From positions 1 to 64,000 of the forward strand of contig NZ_JAUSUI010000011.1 of NCBI RefSeq assembly GCF_030813495.1: a stretch of 64,000 nt of DNA, written 5' to 3'. Shown in pieces: positions 59,912-64,000 of this stretch. Source of the stretch: Ancylobacter polymorphus (GTDB lineage: Bacteria > Pseudomonadota > Alphaproteobacteria > Rhizobiales > Xanthobacteraceae). The notes beneath the pieces were generated by a model. It worked only from the letters and a program-made list of their open reading frames with translations. It ran no database searches and was not told the DNA's origin. Made by a program: the position numbers and the translations under genes. Every line of letters starts with the position of its first letter. The first letter of the stretch is position 1.

Positions 59912-60613
59912 ATGACCTCTTCCGCCGCCCATGATGTCAGCTTCCTGCGCCTCACCTCGCTGCCCATGCTGCTGGAGCGCGAGATCGAGAGCATGATCCT
60001 CGACGGGCGGCTGAGCGAGGGCGGGCGGATCAACGAGAACCAGCTCGCCGCCACCTTCGGCGTCAGCCGCGGCCCGGTGCGCGAGGCGCTGCGTTCGCTG
60101 GAAGCGCTGGGGCTGGTGGAACTGCTGCCCAATCGCGGCGTGTTCATCCGCAGCCTCGATATCGCGCAGGTGGTGGAGATGTATGGCGTGCGCGCCGCCC
60201 TGTTCGGCTATGCCGCGCAGCTTCTCGCCACCCGCGCCGAGCCGGACGTGATCGCCCGGCTGCGCGCCCTGCTCGACGAGATGGGCGAGGCCGCGCAGGC
60301 ACATGATTTCGACCGCTACTACCCGCTGAACTTCGCCTTCCACGATTTCATCGTCGAGCGCGCCGGCAATGGCGTGCTCACCGCGCAGTATCGTGGGCTG
60401 GTGAAGCAGCTTCGGCTCTACCGCGCCGGCAATCTGATGACCGGCAACACGCTGGAGCTTTCCAACGAGGAACATGCCCGCATCGTCGCGGCCATAGAGG
60501 GCCGGGACGCGGCGAGCGCCTACCAGACGAGCTTCGACCATGTCGAGCGCGGCAAGGAGCGGCTTCTCGCCCGCTCCGCGTCGGCCGGCCGGGCCGAGGA
60601 ACAAAGCGCCTGA
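59912..60613 (+). CDS. GntR-family transcriptional regulator (FadR/FCD type)
   Basis: 233-residue GntR regulator with an N-terminal winged helix (GGRINENQLAATFGVSRGPVREALRSLEALGLVEL) and a C-terminal FCD effector domain containing FHDFIVERAGNG and the EHARIVAAIEGRD histidine that binds a metal. It probably senses a carboxylate and controls the tctCBA operon downstream, which starts 151 bp later. ATG 59912 is preferred; a TTG further upstream is open. Operator-like palindrome immediately upstream. Confidence 0.93.
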   Translation: MTSSAAHDVSFLRLTSLPMLLEREIESMILDGRLSEGGRINENQLAATFGVSRGPVREALRSLEALGLVELLPNRGVFIRSLDIAQVVEMYGVRAALFGYAAQLLATRAEPDVIARLRALLDEMGEAAQAHDFDRYYPLNFAFHDFIVERAGNGVLTAQYRGLVKQLRLYRAGNLMTGNTLELSNEEHARIVAAIEGRDAASAYQTSFDHVERGKERLLARSASAGRAEEQSA

Positions 60614-60763
60614 CCTGAAGCGTTCAAGGAGAGGCGCCCGGCCAAGGGCGCCCGAAGCCCGGCGATGCACGCCCGCGCCAAGGGGCGCGTGCCGCCGCAA
60701 CCGTCACATCATCATCGGGAGATCGCCCGGCAGAGGCGGCCCCGCACTCCTGGGAGGAAATCC

Positions 60764-61723
60764 ATGCGCAAGACCCTGACCGGCTTTCTGAGCGCCGTGC
60801 TGGCCGTGGGGCTCGGCACGCTCAGCCTCAAGGCCGAGCCCCTCGCCTATCCGCACAAGGTCGTCACCCTCGTCACCCATTCCAGCCCCGGCGGCGGCAG
60901 CGACGTGTTCCTGCGTGAATTGTCGAAATATCTCGGCAAATATATCGGCGCCACCTTCATCGTTGAGAATGTGCAGGGCGGCAGCGGCGCCAAGGCGGTG
61001 GCGCGTGTCGCCGCCGCCCCGGCCGATGGCAGCGTGTTCTACGCCACCACGCCGACCTATATCTACACCTCGCTGCTCTCCAAGCCCTCCGCCACCTATA
61101 AGGATCTGGAGCCGCTGGTGAATCTGTTCGCCGACAGCGAGGTGATCTACACCCGCGCCGACGGCCCGTTCAACACGCTGCAGGACGTGATCGACAAGGC
61201 CAAGAAAGAGCGCGGCCGCTGGGGCGCCGCCAACCCGGCCTCGCTGGAGCGCCAGGCCGCCGAACAGCTCAAGCGCGCCGCCGGCGTCAACGCCGCCATC
61301 GTCACCCATGAGGGCGGCGGCGACATGATGCTCAACGTGATGAACGGCACGCTCGACATCGGCATCGGCGAAATCCAGGAACTGCGCTCCCAGCTCGCCG
61401 CCGGCAAAATCCGCCTGCTCGCCACCTTCAATCCCGAGCGCATCCCCGAAAAGCCCGAAGTTCCCACTGTCAAGGAAAGCGGCTTCAACGTCTCGCTGGT
61501 GAAGTTCCGCGGCCTCGCCGGTCCCAAGGGCCTGCCGGACAACGTCACCAAGGTGTGGGACGAGGCGATCAAGAATGTGCTCGCCGACCCCGAGTACAAG
61601 GCGCGCTACACCGAAGAGGTGCTGGTGCCGAACTACATCCCGCACGCGCAGTACCAGGCCTTCATCACCAATTTCGCCGACACGACCGAGGCGTTCCTGA
61701 AGGAAACCGGCGCGGTGAAATAA
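60764..61723 (+). CDS. tctC: Tripartite tricarboxylate transporter substrate-binding protein (TctC/Bug)
   Basis: 319-residue periplasmic Bug-family receptor with a signal peptide (MRKTLTGFLSAVLAVGLGTLS). SSPGGGSDVFLREL is the family ligand-binding N-terminus, followed by VVENVQGGSGAKAV-type and LDIGIGEIQELRS stretches, and FRGLAGPKGLPDNV in the second lobe. GGGAGGAA precedes the ATG 60764. It delivers a carboxylate to TctBA; ligand not determinable. First gene of the transporter operon. Confidence 0.93.
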   Translation: MRKTLTGFLSAVLAVGLGTLSLKAEPLAYPHKVVTLVTHSSPGGGSDVFLRELSKYLGKYIGATFIVENVQGGSGAKAVARVAAAPADGSVFYATTPTYIYTSLLSKPSATYKDLEPLVNLFADSEVIYTRADGPFNTLQDVIDKAKKERGRWGAANPASLERQAAEQLKRAAGVNAAIVTHEGGGDMMLNVMNGTLDIGIGEIQELRSQLAAGKIRLLATFNPERIPEKPEVPTVKESGFNVSLVKFRGLAGPKGLPDNVTKVWDEAIKNVLADPEYKARYTEEVLVPNYIPHAQYQAFITNFADTTEAFLKETGAVK

Positions 61724-61876
61724 CCGCCGAGGCGACGCCGGCCGCCCTGCGGCGCCGGCGAAGCCCCGGCGCCGTGACCGGGACGCCGCGCGCAGGCGTC
61801 GCCCCTTGCCGCAACGCCCGCCCCGCACGCCTGCGCGGGCCGGCGCCGTGCCCCCTCCGCCCCCGAGGAACGCACC

Positions 61877-62365
61877 ATGAAACGGGATTTCCTGAGCGGC
61901 GGCGTGCTCATCGCCCTCGCCGCCGCCTATTACATCGCCACCGGCACCATTGCCGAGAGCACGCTGTCGGACGAGATCGGCGCCACCGGCCTGCCCCGGC
62001 TGCTGGCTATGCTGCTCGCCTTCATCGGGCTGGCGCTGATCGCCCGCACGGCCTTCGTCGCCCTCGCCGCCCGCCGCGCCAATGTCCCGCAGATCCCGGC
62101 CGAGGAAGAGGAAGGCGCGCCGCTGCCGCGCGCCGTCGGCCTGCTGCTGATCGGCGGCGCCTATGTGCTGCTGCTGCCGTTCCTCGGCTATTTCCTTTCC
62201 GTGGCCCTGCTGATCGGAGCGGTGGCCTTCTATGAGGGCGCCGCCCGCAGCTGGGTGCTGCCGACCGCCGCGCTGGGCGGGGCGACGCTTTACTGGGCGA
62301 TCTTCGTCAAGCTGCTCGGCGTGCACCAGCCCGCCGGCTCCCTCTTTCAGGGTTGGCTGTCGTGA
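61877..62365 (+). CDS. tctB: Tripartite tricarboxylate transporter small membrane subunit (TctB)
   Basis: 162-residue small membrane subunit with four hydrophobic helices, starting MKRDFLSGGVLIALAAAYYIATGTIAES. The family region GATGLPRLLAMLLAFIGLALI and GYFLSVALLIGAVAFYEGA are present. It lies 153 bp after tctC, a gap filled by GC-rich sequence, and overlaps tctA by 4 bp. It partners TctA in the membrane. Confidence 0.93.
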   Translation: MKRDFLSGGVLIALAAAYYIATGTIAESTLSDEIGATGLPRLLAMLLAFIGLALIARTAFVALAARRANVPQIPAEEEEGAPLPRAVGLLLIGGAYVLLLPFLGYFLSVALLIGAVAFYEGAARSWVLPTAALGGATLYWAIFVKLLGVHQPAGSLFQGWLS

Positions 62366-63858
62366 CGACCTTCTGGGACATTCTGCATCTTCTCACCGCC
62401 ACGCCGCTGGTGCCGGTCGCCATTCTCGGCCTGACCTGGGGCATTCTCGGCGGCGCGCTGCCGGGCATTTCCGCCTCGATCACCATGGCGCTGGTGCTGC
62501 CCTTCACCTACACGATGGACCCGGCGATGGCGATCGCGCTGCTCGCCTGCGTCTATATCGGCGCGGAATATGGCGGCTCGATCCCCGCCATCCTGATCCG
62601 CACCCCCGGCACCAATTCCTCCGCCGCCACCGTCATCGACGGCTATGAGCTGAACCGCCAGGGGCGGGCCGGCGAGGCGCTGGGCATTTCGCTGATGTCG
62701 GGCGTGGTGGGCAGCCTGTTCGGCCTCGCCATGCTGGCGCTGCTGACCGAGCCGCTGTCCTGGCTGGCGCTGGCCTTCAAGCCGACCTCCTATTTCGCCC
62801 TCGGCATTCTCGGCCTCAGCGTCATCGCCTCGATGGGCGGGGATTCGCTGCTCAAGGGCCTCGCCTCGGCGGTGGTCGGGCTGATGATCGCCACGGTCGG
62901 CACCGACCCGATCTCCGGCGTCACCCGCTTCACCTTCGATGTGGCGGACCTGCTCAGCGGCGTCGAACCCGTGGTGGTCATGGTCGGCCTGTTCGCGCTC
63001 ACCGAATTGATGAGCCAGTCCGGCTCCACGTCAGTCACCCAGCTTGGCGGCTCGATCCGCATCCGCCTGCCGGGCTGGGCGATGATGCGCAAGCTGCGCC
63101 GCTCGCAGGCGATCGGCTGCTTTCTCGGCCTGTTCGAGGGGTTGACCCCCGGCGGGGGCGGCTCGGTCGCCGCCTTCATGTCCTACAATGAGGCGCGGCG
63201 CTGGTCGAAGACCCCGGAGCAGTTCGGCAAGGGCTCGGAAGAGGGCATCGCCGCGCCCGAGGCGGCCAACAACACGGTCGCCTCCACCGCGCTGATCCCG
63301 CTGCTGAGCTTCGGCATCCCCAGCTCCAACTCCACCGCCGTGCTGCTCGGGGGCCTGCTGATGCACGGGCTGCTGCCAGGCCCGCGCCTGTTCGAGCAGA
63401 ACCCGCAGGTGATCGACAGTCTCTATGTCGGCTCGCTCATCGCCATCATCGCCCAGATCGGCGTCGGCGTGCTCATCCTGCCGGCCTGCATCTGGCTGGT
63501 GAATCGGCCGCGCCCCTACCGCGCCGGCTTCATCCTCGCGCTCATCCTTTCCGGCCTGTTCACCCTCAACAACAGCCCGTTCGATCTCGGCCTCGCTTTG
63601 GCGCTTGGGCTGATGGGCTATCTGATGCGGCTGGCCCGCTTCCCGGTGCTGCCGATGATTCTCGGCGTGGTGCTCGGCCATATGGTGGAATCGAGCTATC
63701 GCCGCTCGCTCGTGCTCTCCGGCGGCGACTTCCACATCTTCATCGAGGACCCGATCGCCGTCGGCCTGCTCGGCGCCGCCTTGTTCTTCATCGTCTTCTC
63801 CCTGGCGCGCGAATACCGCGACGCACGCCGGACCCAGCTGCAGGAAACCCATTCGTGA
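62362..63858 (+). CDS. tctA: Tripartite tricarboxylate transporter large permease (TctA)
   Basis: 498-residue, roughly 12-helix permease. Signatures include the duplicated glycine-rich repeats GILGGALPGISASITMAL and GLTPGGGGSVAAFMSYNEA, and EEGIAAPEAANNTVAS. It starts at GTG 62362, overlapping tctB (GTGA), and its stop overlaps the MmgE/PrpD start. Sodium- or proton-driven uptake of the carboxylate captured by TctC. Confidence 0.95.
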   Translation: MTTFWDILHLLTATPLVPVAILGLTWGILGGALPGISASITMALVLPFTYTMDPAMAIALLACVYIGAEYGGSIPAILIRTPGTNSSAATVIDGYELNRQGRAGEALGISLMSGVVGSLFGLAMLALLTEPLSWLALAFKPTSYFALGILGLSVIASMGGDSLLKGLASAVVGLMIATVGTDPISGVTRFTFDVADLLSGVEPVVVMVGLFALTELMSQSGSTSVTQLGGSIRIRLPGWAMMRKLRRSQAIGCFLGLFEGLTPGGGGSVAAFMSYNEARRWSKTPEQFGKGSEEGIAAPEAANNTVASTALIPLLSFGIPSSNSTAVLLGGLLMHGLLPGPRLFEQNPQVIDSLYVGSLIAIIAQIGVGVLILPACIWLVNRPRPYRAGFILALILSGLFTLNNSPFDLGLALALGLMGYLMRLARFPVLPMILGVVLGHMVESSYRRSLVLSGGDFHIFIEDPIAVGLLGAALFFIVFSLAREYRDARRTQLQETHS

Positions 63859-64000
63859 ACCAGCACCGCGCGCTCTCCGAGGACACCGTCGCCGGCCGTC
63901 TGGCACGCTTTGCCGCCAGCGCCGCCCCGCCCCCGGCCGCCGAGGCGGTGAGCCGGCGCCTGCTGCTCGACATTTGCGGCCTCGCCTTCGCCGCCCGGCA
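63855..64000 (+). CDS. MmgE/PrpD family protein, truncated by the window edge
   Basis: The first 48 codons of a gene running off the window. GTG at 63855 overlaps the tctA stop (GTGA). The start, DTVAGRLARFAAS, and the following AEAVSRRLLLDICGLAFAAR fit the N-terminal pattern of MmgE/PrpD (2-methylcitrate dehydratase-like) proteins. Its operon with a TTT transporter suggests it processes the imported carboxylate. Confidence 0.75.
   Translation, partial: MNQHRALSEDTVAGRLARFAASAAPPPAAEAVSRRLLLDICGLAFAAR

Overview
This is a GC-rich chromosomal segment of an alphaproteobacterium, almost certainly Hyphomicrobiales and most like Xanthobacteraceae (Ancylobacter/Starkeya/Xanthobacter type). That placement is inferred from the rplU-rpmA-GNAT-obgE order, a complete fix/cco high-affinity oxidase cluster with a RegB/RegA pair, a RpoE-ChrR singlet-oxygen system and EcfG-type promoter sequences. 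The first 95 bases are pure cytosine and look like an assembly artefact at a contig end. I see no tRNA, rRNA, CRISPR array or insertion sequence.

Layout. 0.1-2.8 kb: obgE, a GNAT acetyltransferase, rpmA and rplU on the minus strand. 2.9-6.5 kb: an HMG-CoA-lyase-family enzyme bracketed by two class III CoA-transferases. 6.6-7.6 kb: a CbiM-type cobalt permease behind a clear cobalamin riboswitch. 7.6-18.2 kb: a minus-strand microaerobic respiration block (Crp/Fnr regulator, TauE/SafE-type protein, ccoS, ccoI, ccoH, ccoG, ccoPQON) with a composite palindromic element inside it. 18.4-21.1 kb: two small membrane proteins and regB-regA. 21.2-28.1 kb: a photo-oxidative stress island with a CFA-synthase-like protein, DUF1365 and a flavoprotein facing rpoE-chrR, then a hydrolase, DUF1295 and DUF2177. 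Three promoter sequences of the form TGATCC-N18-TA tie it together. 28.2-33.0 kb: a ferritin-like stress protein, a tiny membrane protein, PQQ glucose dehydrogenase and NDH-2. 33-34.7 kb: small genes and an outer-membrane beta-barrel protein.

35-42.2 kb holds a nitrogen-scavenging module. Two flavin amine oxidoreductases on the plus strand face a polyamine-type ABC transporter on the minus strand, and each side has a consensus sigma-54 promoter. A stand-alone allophanate hydrolase follows at 42.9-44.7 kb. 44.7-53.7 kb: cell-surface sugar genes (manC, manB, a RgpF-like protein, opgH) with membrane proteins and a hydrolase.

53.9-59.7 kb carries the most intriguing set: an MDR dehydrogenase without usual zinc ligands, a 6-pyruvoyl-tetrahydropterin-synthase-like protein lacking the canonical catalytic and zinc residues, a glycosyltransferase and a methyltransferase in one overlapping operon, next to cytochrome b561, a RibD reductase-only protein and a GTP cyclohydrolase II. 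I read this as a candidate undescribed pathway for a glycosylated or methylated GTP-derived pyrimidine or pterin. The window ends in a GntR-regulated tripartite tricarboxylate transporter operon (tctCBA) running into a truncated MmgE/PrpD gene.
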